A stretch of DNA of 64,000 bases from positions 1,178,001-1,242,000 of the forward strand of contig OZ025794.1 of the NCBI GenBank assembly GCA_964019425.1, given 5' to 3'. The position numbers were made by a program, and so were the translations under genes. The notes beneath the pieces are model-generated. The model saw nothing but the letters and a program-made list of their open reading frames with translations. It was not told the DNA's origin and did not search any database. Positions 38,423 through 48,635 of the stretch are shown piece after piece; positions within the stretch are counted from its first letter, which is position 1, and each line of letters opens with the position of its first letter. The stretch comes from Flectonema sp. DT1601 (lineage: Eukaryota > Euglenozoa > Diplonemea > Diplonemida > Diplonemidae).

Positions 38423-38424
<2 letters not shown>

Positions 38425-38432
38425 CTTTCCGT

Positions 38433-38454
38433 ATCGTTCACGCGGGTGAACGAT
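38433..38454 (+). terminator. Perfect 9-bp hairpin in the 3' region of the giant gene
   Basis: ATCGTTCAC / GTGAACGAT with a GCGG loop, ten bases after the T29 run and about 100 bases after the stop. It could mark the RNA 3' end or bind a regulatory protein. That role is inferred from position only; the stem itself is exact. Confidence 0.4.
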
Positions 38455-38963
38455 TCCGACCGAACCATACTTCAGAAAAGAAGGAAAATTTAAAAACAAA
38501 AGGAAGAAAAAAAAAAAAAGAAAAGGTGAAACCTATTATATGATTCCCTAATGTAATCGCCATGGAATCATGGCAGGGAATAATTGAATGAAACAGAAAA
38601 GGAAACCAATCATTGATCCCATCCATCTCCTTGGCATCCCCCCCCCCCACCCCTTCACCTTCTAGAATGGAAGAGAGGGTTTTTGCCACTGCTTTGTTTA
38701 CGTTTTTTTAATTTTGTTTTCGTGTTTTCCATTTGAAAAGCTCTGTACCTGCACCTCCCAGGGGGAACCGCCGTAAACAGCTTATGTTGTGTTGCGTTGT
38801 GTTGTGTTGTGTTGTGTTGTTTTGTGTTGTGGAATTATTGTGTCGCCTGCATTTGGGTGATGCTATCAACTTGCTAAAAAGATTTTCTATTTCTCTATAC
38901 TGTTTTTTTTCCCTGTGCGATTCATGGAACAGGAAGGAGAAGAAGGAAAAAAAAAAAAAAAAG

Positions 38964-38994
<31 letters not shown>

Positions 38995-38998
38995 ACGG

Positions 38999-39037
<39 letters not shown>

Positions 39038-40610
39038 TAATGTAAGAAAACCGTAGGAGTTTTTTTTTGATTAAAGACGTTGCCTCAACGAAGGATGTGG
39101 GGTCTGCACTTTATTTATGTCAGAAGAGTATTTATCCCCCATCATGACCCTTTTTTGATGTCCTTCTTCTTGAAATGAACGAAGGTCCCAACCCCAGCCA
39201 CTTGGGTTAGTCTGCAGCTTTGTTCCTGGAAGGAGTGAAAGAAAAAAAGAATGCTCTCTGTATGTGGGAAAAAGACGAAAATTTCGTTTTTTCTATCTTT
39301 TTGACGTCTTTTTTTGTTTGTGGAATTCGGCTAACATGAAATCAGGATGGTGGAGGAAGGTTCTTCGCAGTCTTTCCGTCCTCTCACCCGAGCCTGTTTT
39401 ATTATGTGTGATGGTGTTCGCGAAACTCAAAACTGTTTATGGTTTTGGGCCACATACTTAGAAATTATTCTGTAGTCTATTTGAAGAGACTCATGGTTCT
39501 TCACGTGATTGACTTTTTCTTGCACTTTTCCTGGAAAGGAAGTGTTCCCCAGACAATACCATTCACGCAACACTTTGAGTTCTTGATTAAGCATGTAAGA
39601 TATTTATTCTTGTGCGTCTCGTGGTTAAGGAGCTTCAGCTCTTTTTTTTTACCATTCGACTGCTGTCATTGCTTAACACTTCTTAGCACTGCAAATCATA
39701 TGCAACACCAATAATGGGTTGGCGTTTAGTTGTTTTTTTACCTCCCCCCTCTCTCTCCCCTGATAACCCGTGCGTGGAAATCTCATGGTGATTTTCTGTA
39801 AAGCTACGCAAATGCGAGTTTTACGGAAAGACTTAGCACCGTGTAGTTACCAAACGCAATCTGCGAGCGATTTTATATCATATTCGAAACAGCTTCAGTT
39901 CAATTATCGTGTCCCGGAAGGGAGACGATCGGTCGGAGCTGTCTGCAAACTGTCTTGATTTAGTTTCCCCTTCTTTGCTCCCATTATTTTACTCCTTGAT
40001 TTGCTTTCCTTTCCTTTCGAACTTACCTGGATGCTTTTTCTCGAAAATTCGAAATGTGGAAAAAAAATTCACAGAAAAAAAAGAAAAGAAAACAAGCTCG
40101 TTCACAATCTCACCCTCCAATTCCTTATCCCCATTCTAATTATGTGCATATTATAGTGATTGTCGCTTTTGCGGTATCAGGATCTTCGTTTCATTTTCTC
40201 ACACAAGGTCTTGTTTTTGCATTATATTTGCAAACATTTTCCCTATAACCAGTTGCTCGGCTGCTGAGGGGTTGAAAGTTAATGTAAGGCTGGCTTTTTC
40301 CCTTCTGCACTTGCACTGTTCTGTAGCAGCTCTTTTTTGATGTTTCCGTCATTTGTTTGGTCTCTTTTTACGCTTTCCCCTCCACCCCCGCCATTCGATT
40401 TTTTTATTTTATTTCCTTTATCGAACATTCCAGCAAAGAGAAAAAAAAAAAAAAAAAAAAAAAAAACTGGTTGATATCAACAGGCAACTCCCTTTTATTA
40501 GTATCTGCAACTTTCTTGAGCCTTCAGGGTGCTTGTCATCATCTCCCTTTGTGGCGCTAGGAAGCAACAGTTGATGATCCGTTTACTTTTAATTATCATT
40601 TTTTCTTTTT
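38455..40610. other. Gene-free spacer with homopolymers and microsatellites
   Basis: No convincing gene on either strand. It contains GTTGT-type pentamer repeats (about 38784-38831), an (ACA)n tract (about 38963-38993), A29 (38999-39027), A26 (40441-40466) and a 6-bp hairpin GCCATG-GAAT-CATGGC (about 38559-38574). Transcription signals of the next gene probably lie at its right end. Confidence 0.6.
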
Positions 40611-40614
40611 ACAG
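40590..40614 (+). promoter_or_regulatory. Leader acceptor of the ankyrin-repeat gene
   Basis: T-rich tract (CATTTTTTCTTTTTACAG) typical of a strong 3' splice site, 180 bases before the ATG at 40795. It could be a spliced-leader acceptor or end a 5'-UTR intron. Confidence 0.5.
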
Positions 40615-40794
40615 AAGAGAACACTGCAGCTAATATTTAAAAGAAAGAACAAGCAAACCGGATAGTCAGTTATTCATAGAAGCACAACAATCCTATAAAG
40701 GTAGATCGCAACTCCCTCTCAGCAGAAAGTCGTAAGCTAAATAACACATTACGAATTATATTATTTCTTCAGTATTCCATATCTGCTGAGTAAA

Positions 40795-43700
40795 ATGGAA
40801 GAAAGTTGTACCCGTCAGCATTTGGTAGTTACGTTGACAGCCAACCCACCGACTGTTCGAGTTGTTGGTCCCGTTGCTGCCGAAACGGTTTGGAGGATGA
40901 AGGCTGCTCTGCAGTCAGAATTAACAAGTGGAAAAGGGTGGAGTGAATTGAGAGAAAAACCACTACCTCATTGGATAATTCGTTTTGACTCTGAACACGT
41001 CGATCCTGTTATAAAAACAAGTTTCCTACTACTACAGATAATTGAAACCTTAGAGACAAGAGTATGTGGAAAGTGGATGATACTTGATAGCCATGGCACA
41101 GCTGATCAAGCATTAATACCTGGTGCGAATGCTGCTTGTGTTAGACATCCTTTCTCTGATGATCCAGAGAAAGCATCATTCACAACAACTCTCTTCTTTG
41201 AGAGAATCGTAGAAACGAAAATTGTAAACAACTACTGTAAACATGAAGCCTCTACTCCTTCAGAGATCGCAACCCTTTCCTCAAAGGGGAAAGGCGTTAC
41301 AGAGGAACACAAAGAACTAAAACTAATGCTACAAGGAATTGAAGCAGGCTACATAACTGTTAACATGCCCGATGCTGATGGACAAACAGCCCTTCACCTC
41401 GCATGCAGCATTGCACAAAGAATTGTTGCGGAAGATGCAAAAGAGAATATAACATTTTTGTTAGAAATGGGTGCCAATCCGATGTTGCTGAACCGAGACA
41501 AGGTCCGCCCCGTTGATTATGCTCTGAGGCAATCCGTACCTCACAGTGAGAATAATTGTTTGTTAGCGATCAATAAGTACCTTCTAATTGTACATAAGAA
41601 ACTCATGGAGAGAAAGCCGCCCGACCCGATAGCTGAACTCAATCACAGTGATATTTCTGACTGCTGTTTTTCAAGAGTCGTGTCCAGCATGGTTTACTAC
41701 TCATCTGATGTGTCAGCGTCGTTGTGTTGTAGAGATCTTGTGGGATGTGTTTCAGCTGTAGTCTTTACACCTCTTCCTCCGGGAAGTTCATTCATTGTAA
41801 TCCCTTATAGTGATTCGTTACACACAGGTAGGGTACTTGATTATATTTTACTTAGCAATGGCTACCTGCTAAAAGTTGATCACAGAACTTCAGAACCAAT
41901 TACTACGCAATATCAAACGGACTTTCGTTGTAAACGTAGACTGTCAACAATGATCTGGGTCGATGATTCCATAGCAGTTAAACAGAAATTGAACGCAAAC
42001 GACACCCAGACATCACGTCGTAAGCTGCGGCCTACCTACTTGGATGCGATGAAAAAAGAGTTAGACAGTTTAGAAGAGGAAGATCGCGAGGCGGAAAAAA
42101 CAAAAATTGGATCGAGATCGAGATCGAGTATTATTGATAGCGACACGGACATCTCTCTGGCATTTGCTAAGAACTTGTTGCTGTATCCGCATAATCAAAT
42201 CGAAAGCAGTCAGGAAGAAAATACGAAGCCTGTTCCTGATACGTCTGACTTAGCAACACAGACATCATCATCACCTGGATGTTGGGTTGGTATACTTGCT
42301 GCTATTGTCACACAATCTGAATTAGATTTGCCATCTGGAGAAGTAGCACCTGACAGAATGGTTTGTCTTTACATCCCACCTTTGTGTGGCACCACCACCG
42401 ATTCTGGAAAAGCCCTCTCTGACGCTATTCAAAAGGGATGGTCTGAACTCCCTTTCATTAAAAAAAGGGAATCAGACCAACCTCTCCGATCTTTAGAATT
42501 CCAGCTGACCCAATCCCAAGTTATTACATGTATCGGATCCAGTTCAAGTCCGGGCCAGGGAATAATTGCAATCGGATCAGAATCTGGAGGCTACGGTGTT
42601 TATAATTCTGTGACGATGGATTTTTCGTATGTAGAAGTTGATCCTTCTGAAATGAAGGAATCTCGTGGTAATTTAGAAGCGGACACGGAGCCTCTAAATA
42701 TCTCATCTATAGAGGTGCAGTGTTCGAACAGTATCACGACTGTTATTTTATTCTCAAAAGGCATTTCCATTTTTGAAGCGAAACTACCTCAGGGAAATAA
42801 AGGTTCATCGCCACTTGTAGAAAAATATCGTTTTTCTAGGGGGCTTGAAACCTGCAGTGGCATTTTTCATCCAAATAATAAAAATTTAATTATTTATTTC
42901 AAAGATGGTATTGTATATTGTTACTGTACTAAGTTACAGCAGGTGTGTTGTGTAGCACCATTGCTTCTTACAACGTATGAGGTCGATCGAAAAAAAGAAG
43001 ACGACGACGCATCTGATGTAGCGACACTAAGATACTCTTCAGGAACTCAGCATCTCTCCTTCTCATCTGATGGGGAATATCTTATGAGACGTAATGAAAT
43101 GTATCATTGTGTTAGTATTTATTCATGGAGTCCGTTCTTTAAGAATTGTATAACAAGAATGCATCAGGCAATGTCTGTCGATAACACACCAGTGGATATA
43201 TATTGTCCATTGTTGCAGCATTGTATTCCAAAGACTTTGTTAAAAGCGTTTTTATCTCAGCAACACAGCAGTCAGAAATCAGTTATTGAACTGACAGAAC
43301 AATTGGTGTCGTTTTACAATGCGACGGAGAGTTGGGGTCTTCCGACGTCGTTTTGTGATGCTGATGGAAGGACTGCAATTCATTTGGGAATGATATTGGC
43401 GTCAGCAACTGATTTGAGAATATCACAATATGCATCGGAAGTAGTAACGAAATTATTACAAAAACAATGTAATCTTTTCACGTGTGACTACTCTCAACTC
43501 CGTCCCTACGATGCATTGAATTCTTCCTGTGGTGGTACTCTACAACTTTCAGATTCTACTTCAACTAATTTAGCTCTTAAAGCTGTGATTCAGTACAAAC
43601 AGAACGTTATTCATGAACTTAGTGAGAACCCAGTACTTCTTAATGTTGTATCGGAGCTTTCTGACAGATGCAGTCAGGCATCATTTTCTGGATTTTGTGA

Positions 43701-46700
43701 TAGTCTAGTATACTTTACTAGTTTAGAAAATGATTTGTATGTGGTTAACATTGAGAAAAGGTTTAGTGCGAGGATAGGATCGTATCCTGAGACTATAAGG
43801 ATGGCTGTTTTCCCATATTCGATTGCGATGCATGGTCCTCATCGTTGTAAGGATTTTATTATCTTATCGAACGGACTAATTCTAGTCATCGACTACATCA
43901 ATGGTATTACAGAAACACCAATTGTATCTCAAAAACAAACACTACTCAGAGCTGACGTACTTGTTGGTGCCAACCACGGATGCTGCTTAGCAGTTTCTTG
44001 TATAAGAACAAAAAATTATACAAAGCCTCAAAAAGGACACAACGCAACATCATACATGGATTACAGCATGGGAGCTGTTGCTGCAATATGTTACAACGAA
44101 TCAACAGATGCAAGAGAGATAAGAGTGTTGCAGATATCGTCTATATTATATTCTGATAATAAAACAGGATTAGATTTTATTTGCGGAGCCATAGACATGG
44201 GATGGGTCTCTAAAAACGCTCTCTCCACAGTCATAAGTCTTCCTTCTGAAGTAATCCCATCTCAAATGTCTGCAACGAACACTGAAAAACACACTGCCGG
44301 CTACGTTATGACCGTACTTGAGTGTCCGTATGATGGAATAACTGTTGGTTATGTGCAGGGTCCTAATAGAACCATTTTAATTCAGAGTAGTCGTTTTTCG
44401 GATGAAGGGTGTTCAGTCGGATGTAGCATTAAAATAACAGAAACTGATGACGATAAGGATGTGCTTACGGCAGTCCGATGCAGCCGTTCCATTGAAATAT
44501 TTCAAATCTTTATCAAAGAAATTGACAATTCTTCTGCCAGTCGAATAGAAGAGTTGTCCCCAATAATCGACATCCCTGGATGTGATCATATGTCTGAACC
44601 AGTCTCTGCTACTTTCTGTAATAAAAAAATAAATACTCACGATCACCTTCTATACATCAGAGAAGGTACTCTTTTCATAATTGACATACAAACCAAAAGC
44701 ATAACTGAAATAACCCGAACTGTGTTATCAACAGCAGAACAAAGGCGAAAATTAAGTGATGGAGACGACCCTTCAGAAGTCGGAGTGTCGGGGTATCAGT
44801 TATTGAATATGAGTGGTGGTGATGAATACTTATTTAGATTAAATACTTTTTACGAAACCGTTGTGTTGTATGAGTGGGATTCTATAAAAAAAAGATTAGA
44901 ATCCGGATTTATAAATAATGCTGTTCCCTTGCAAATGACACCCGAGGATAGACCTCCACGGAGAATCGAACTGCGCGGGTCATTACGACGGATGTCAACT
45001 ATAAATAAATCTCTTAGAGAAAAGCGACATGAGCTTTTAACACTTATTGATGCCATCACAGCAGGGATGGTAAATGTTAACTTTGTTGATAGTGATGGCA
45101 AGTCTACTTGTCACATTGCTTGTGACATAGCTCATCTCTTGCCTGCAGCTGAGTCGGTTAACATTATTTACTTTCTAATAACGAAGGGTGCGAATTTGTA
45201 TCTTTGCGACAACACAGATGCTCACAGTCGTCCAATTGATATTTTATTCTCAAGTGGATCTCAACGTGAGAATCTCTCAAAAGCAATATCTCGTTATCAG
45301 CAACAAACGCTACACACAGAACTACCTGTCCCTGATGAGCCTAAGTATGTTGGAGAAGATTATGTTTTACAAGTTTCTGTATCAGAGGTCTCTCCCTGTA
45401 CATTCTTTGTTATGTCTTTGCAAGACAGTAATCAGAGAACGTTGAATGAGAATCGCTATGCTGACCGACTCACAAAAATCACCTCATACAATGTAGAGAC
45501 GAACACTGTTGGTGTAGTACGAGACTCGATGAGAGGCACATCTTTTAAAGTGATTCCACACAGTAAGGCGATTCACGGGACTACCGGAGGTATTGATTTT
45601 ATAATAACACAGGATATGATTATATCCGTATTGTTCACATCAAAGGGAACAGCAATTGATGAACACTTTATTCCTATAGTTGATTTATTTCCAGGACTAT
45701 CTCCAGTCTCTGGTGATTTAGATAATCTTATTACTTTCTTGTGGGCTCCCGACACCATCTCAGACGAACAAGACCCCCCTGAAGAGTACAGAGATATGTT
45801 TGGATCTGTTGCGTATCCCTGTGATAATAATCAGTTTAAAATTATGAGGATACCGAGAATCGAACATGATGATCGACATAGAGCAAAATACTTTATAATG
45901 CTGATGAAGTTATCAAGTCCAGTTGAAGTGACTGTTGGATTTAAAGAAGGGGACTTTGGAGATTGTTTGAAAATAGCAACCTCTTCATGGCATCGCATTA
46001 CTAATATAGGCCTTTACTACATAGTAGCTGCTGCTCCTCCTTTGGGATGTCAGGTGACAGTTATATCACATAGAGGAACAGTACTTCAACAGTCATTTGA
46101 GAAAGATATGTTTTCATCAGAGCCAGCAACCCTAATGAATCTCACGAACGTTGCTAATGACAATCTTCGATGTCCTCCTCACATCAGACCACTGAGCACT
46201 CCTTTTAGGATGTATGCTCAGTCAGAGTATTTTGTTGTAGTCACTTGTTTTTCTTTTAAATTATACAAAATTGATTTGGTGTTCGCAGCAGAATCAAAGC
46301 AAAGCTCAAATACGATTTCATTCATAAATAAAACGAAAATAATAATGAGAGAAACTGATACTCTTGACTGTATGACTGCAATGTTTGTACCTGGTGGTGG
46401 TGATGATTACTTGTACTTACTTGTTGATAATGAGCTGTTGGGATATTCATTGCGCGATGATATTATGTGTGCTCTGGGAACCTTAGGACTACACACCGTA
46501 GATAGACAACGATTAAGCTTTGATGGTGACAAAACTGAATCAAAACTCATCGGAGAGCTCTCACTGAAATCTTCTTTTTCCGGAAGGTTTTTTTCTACAT
46601 TCAATTCATACACTTCGACATTTGCTATTTACGATGTGAAATCATATTATTTTGCGTTGGAATCCACACTCTCCAGACCAGTTGTAAGTCAGAATGCTAT

Positions 46701-48390
46701 CTACGTTGAACTGTTGTGTCTTAATCAAAAAACTGCCAAACAGAATGTAAAAAGTATAATCCAGCCTCATAGAGTAGGAAACAATAGACGAAAAGAATCA
46801 TTAGTCGGATACTACGGAAGACTATCGACTTTAATGTTATCTTCGAGAGGTTTACTTATGAAAATGATAACCGGAATTAGAAAAGGTATTCCACCAAATC
46901 TTAGAGACGCTGATAAAAGAACAGCTTTGCATCACGTATTTTCATTATCTGGTTTACTTTGTGGAAGTGATATAAAAAATATGACTGCTTTCTTGTTGAA
47001 TCTTGGAGCTTCTTTATTCGTCTCCGATTCCCAAGGTAAAACACCCATAGACCTAATACCCCAAGATACACATACACCACCAGACACAAGTGCTTTGCAA
47101 GCAGTAATTCAGTACCACAGTAGTAAGAATATTTTAGATAATTTAACAGTAGTCGCTGCTGGTGGAGCTCTGTTTAAGTATCCTTCAGTAATTGTTATTG
47201 AACAATCAAGTATAGTGAATGCTGGTTGTTATGCTGTTTGTGAACGTGATGGTGCGACTCTTATAGTATTGTTGCCTTTAAACAAAAAACCAGAACCGGG
47301 ATGGTCAGCTCCGACTCTGTACCACACAACTGAGGAGACAGGTTCTTCGTTGAGAGTTATAACGGCAACGCATCATAATTATAAAAATACGACAACAGAT
47401 ATCCTTCTTACGTCAACTGGGGATATGATTAAAGTAACGTACTCTACTACAGGTTCATATCTATCTCATCAAACATTCGAGTGTGGTCTTACGTTTTTTG
47501 TTGATAAAACACAACCTTTAGGACATGCTTCTTCGGGATACGTTTCCGATTCTGTAATCTCATTTACGCTCACTGAAGGAAATGAAATAAAATTATTTTC
47601 TGTTGAGATCGATGATGAATTAGACTTTCAGAAAATAGCATCTGAATTCAAGACGCAGGTGGGATCTGAAAGAATTGTAAAACAGTTGGTTGGTAATAAA
47701 CCAGTAGCGGTTTCTCAAGTTAAATATAAAGATCGATTGGCGACGTTTGTTCTTCTCTGCAATGGAGATATTGTACTGATAGTTGATGAAGAAGTGTGTT
47801 TGTTAATAGGAGGTTATGAGTTCTCTTCGGGGATATCTTTTAGTAGCTGTTTCAGTGAAGGGCAATTTCATTTTGCGATTTATAGCGAAGAGTTGGTCGT
47901 CAGTTGTGTTTCTCTCGATTCGATTAATTTTTGTACTCCTTCTGTTGAAAATATTTTAAAATCAAAGATTACAATCCTTTCTGTAGTATCTGACAACTCA
48001 ACCAGTCTAATTAGTGGTTGTTTCCATCCATCAGATGATTTATTTATATTTATAAAAGATAATGATCCTTGTGTTTATAATCTTGTTGACAGTTCCTTTA
48101 CTTTGATTGGTCCGTTGGATCGTTCTGACTCTGCGATCTCAAAGAATGAAGTTGAGAAGTCATCATCATCGTTAACGTTGATATCATTCTCTCAAGATGG
48201 TCAGGGTTTACTTTGTAATAATATTTTCAATGAAACTCTTTCGGTCTACAACTGGACAGATGTAACGACACGACTGGAAGAGTTATCGTTGCAACCCAAG
48301 ATTGGAAGCAACGCCGTGTTTCTTCCTCCTCAAATTGGAGAGATATCTGTTCGCGACGTTTACGAGATCGTAAAAAACGACGCAGACTAG
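40795..48390 (+). CDS. Large protein of four ankyrin plus beta-rich units (2531 aa)
   Basis: One uninterrupted frame from the first ATG. Four ankyrin-like modules start at about residues 190 (DADGQTALHLAC), 855 (DADGRTAIHLG), 1430 (DSDGKSTCHIAC) and 2035 (DADKRTALHHVF). Each continues with a second helix pair of the FLLxxGAN/AxL type and a P-(V/I)-D-(Y/L/I) end. Each ankyrin block is followed by about 400-500 residues of beta-rich sequence that finishes with an F-S-x-D-G-x-Y-L...Y-x-W/L motif reminiscent of a WD40 blade. The gene thus looks like a fourfold internal duplication with strong divergence. Its N-terminal 120 residues are unrecognised. It has no signal peptide or membrane segment, so it is probably an intracellular scaffold; that is inference. 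AT-rich codon use contrasts with the giant gene upstream. Confidence 0.85.
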   Translation: MEESCTRQHLVVTLTANPPTVRVVGPVAAETVWRMKAALQSELTSGKGWSELREKPLPHWIIRFDSEHVDPVIKTSFLLLQIIETLETRVCGKWMILDSHGTADQALIPGANAACVRHPFSDDPEKASFTTTLFFERIVETKIVNNYCKHEASTPSEIATLSSKGKGVTEEHKELKLMLQGIEAGYITVNMPDADGQTALHLACSIAQRIVAEDAKENITFLLEMGANPMLLNRDKVRPVDYALRQSVPHSENNCLLAINKYLLIVHKKLMERKPPDPIAELNHSDISDCCFSRVVSSMVYYSSDVSASLCCRDLVGCVSAVVFTPLPPGSSFIVIPYSDSLHTGRVLDYILLSNGYLLKVDHRTSEPITTQYQTDFRCKRRLSTMIWVDDSIAVKQKLNANDTQTSRRKLRPTYLDAMKKELDSLEEEDREAEKTKIGSRSRSSIIDSDTDISLAFAKNLLLYPHNQIESSQEENTKPVPDTSDLATQTSSSPGCWVGILAAIVTQSELDLPSGEVAPDRMVCLYIPPLCGTTTDSGKALSDAIQKGWSELPFIKKRESDQPLRSLEFQLTQSQVITCIGSSSSPGQGIIAIGSESGGYGVYNSVTMDFSYVEVDPSEMKESRGNLEADTEPLNISSIEVQCSNSITTVILFSKGISIFEAKLPQGNKGSSPLVEKYRFSRGLETCSGIFHPNNKNLIIYFKDGIVYCYCTKLQQVCCVAPLLLTTYEVDRKKEDDDASDVATLRYSSGTQHLSFSSDGEYLMRRNEMYHCVSIYSWSPFFKNCITRMHQAMSVDNTPVDIYCPLLQHCIPKTLLKAFLSQQHSSQKSVIELTEQLVSFYNATESWGLPTSFCDADGRTAIHLGMILASATDLRISQYASEVVTKLLQKQCNLFTCDYSQLRPYDALNSSCGGTLQLSDSTSTNLALKAVIQYKQNVIHELSENPVLLNVVSELSDRCSQASFSGFCDSLVYFTSLENDLYVVNIEKRFSARIGSYPETIRMAVFPYSIAMHGPHRCKDFIILSNGLILVIDYINGITETPIVSQKQTLLRADVLVGANHGCCLAVSCIRTKNYTKPQKGHNATSYMDYSMGAVAAICYNESTDAREIRVLQISSILYSDNKTGLDFICGAIDMGWVSKNALSTVISLPSEVIPSQMSATNTEKHTAGYVMTVLECPYDGITVGYVQGPNRTILIQSSRFSDEGCSVGCSIKITETDDDKDVLTAVRCSRSIEIFQIFIKEIDNSSASRIEELSPIIDIPGCDHMSEPVSATFCNKKINTHDHLLYIREGTLFIIDIQTKSITEITRTVLSTAEQRRKLSDGDDPSEVGVSGYQLLNMSGGDEYLFRLNTFYETVVLYEWDSIKKRLESGFINNAVPLQMTPEDRPPRRIELRGSLRRMSTINKSLREKRHELLTLIDAITAGMVNVNFVDSDGKSTCHIACDIAHLLPAAESVNIIYFLITKGANLYLCDNTDAHSRPIDILFSSGSQRENLSKAISRYQQQTLHTELPVPDEPKYVGEDYVLQVSVSEVSPCTFFVMSLQDSNQRTLNENRYADRLTKITSYNVETNTVGVVRDSMRGTSFKVIPHSKAIHGTTGGIDFIITQDMIISVLFTSKGTAIDEHFIPIVDLFPGLSPVSGDLDNLITFLWAPDTISDEQDPPEEYRDMFGSVAYPCDNNQFKIMRIPRIEHDDRHRAKYFIMLMKLSSPVEVTVGFKEGDFGDCLKIATSSWHRITNIGLYYIVAAAPPLGCQVTVISHRGTVLQQSFEKDMFSSEPATLMNLTNVANDNLRCPPHIRPLSTPFRMYAQSEYFVVVTCFSFKLYKIDLVFAAESKQSSNTISFINKTKIIMRETDTLDCMTAMFVPGGGDDYLYLLVDNELLGYSLRDDIMCALGTLGLHTVDRQRLSFDGDKTESKLIGELSLKSSFSGRFFSTFNSYTSTFAIYDVKSYYFALESTLSRPVVSQNAIYVELLCLNQKTAKQNVKSIIQPHRVGNNRRKESLVGYYGRLSTLMLSSRGLLMKMITGIRKGIPPNLRDADKRTALHHVFSLSGLLCGSDIKNMTAFLLNLGASLFVSDSQGKTPIDLIPQDTHTPPDTSALQAVIQYHSSKNILDNLTVVAAGGALFKYPSVIVIEQSSIVNAGCYAVCERDGATLIVLLPLNKKPEPGWSAPTLYHTTEETGSSLRVITATHHNYKNTTTDILLTSTGDMIKVTYSTTGSYLSHQTFECGLTFFVDKTQPLGHASSGYVSDSVISFTLTEGNEIKLFSVEIDDELDFQKIASEFKTQVGSERIVKQLVGNKPVAVSQVKYKDRLATFVLLCNGDIVLIVDEEVCLLIGGYEFSSGISFSSCFSEGQFHFAIYSEELVVSCVSLDSINFCTPSVENILKSKITILSVVSDNSTSLISGCFHPSDDLFIFIKDNDPCVYNLVDSSFTLIGPLDRSDSAISKNEVEKSSSSLTLISFSQDGQGLLCNNIFNETLSVYNWTDVTTRLEELSLQPKIGSNAVFLPPQIGEISVRDVYEIVKNDAD

Positions 48391-48474
48391 GTCCTCCGGG
48401 TTTGTTTATGTCACTTTTCTACAGTGTAGTTGGGTGAGTGTTAATATTCACGTCTTTTTTACCCCTACCTTTTT

Positions 48475-48591
48475 AAAAAAAAAAAAAAAAAAACTTAATT
48501 TACACGTGCGTCCTGTATATAAGGGATAATAAAAGAATCTGTTTTTTCTTCTCTTTTCTATTATTGTTATTTAACAATTTCTTTCAAACAG
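48475..48591 (+). promoter_or_regulatory. A20 run and leader acceptor between two genes
   Basis: The 245-bp gap holds A20 at 48475-48494 and a T-rich stretch ending TTTCTTTCAAACAG at 48591. A purine leader (A-run, GAGAGA, GGGGGG) follows, then the ATG at 48636. The short spacing suits processing of neighbouring genes from one transcript. Confidence 0.45.
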
Positions 48592-48635
48592 GAGGAAAAA
48601 AAAAAAAAAAAGAGAGAGAGAGAGAGGGGGGAAAA

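Noticed and set aside
38784..38831. GTTGT repeats as possible telomere-like sequence
   Set aside because: The tract is short, imperfect and internal. It is better read as a microsatellite.
48564..48635. Upstream in-frame extension of the pseudokinase-like gene with a Lys/Arg/Glu run
   Set aside because: It starts without an ATG, crosses an acceptor signal at 48591, and the Lys run is just the A-rich leader read in frame.
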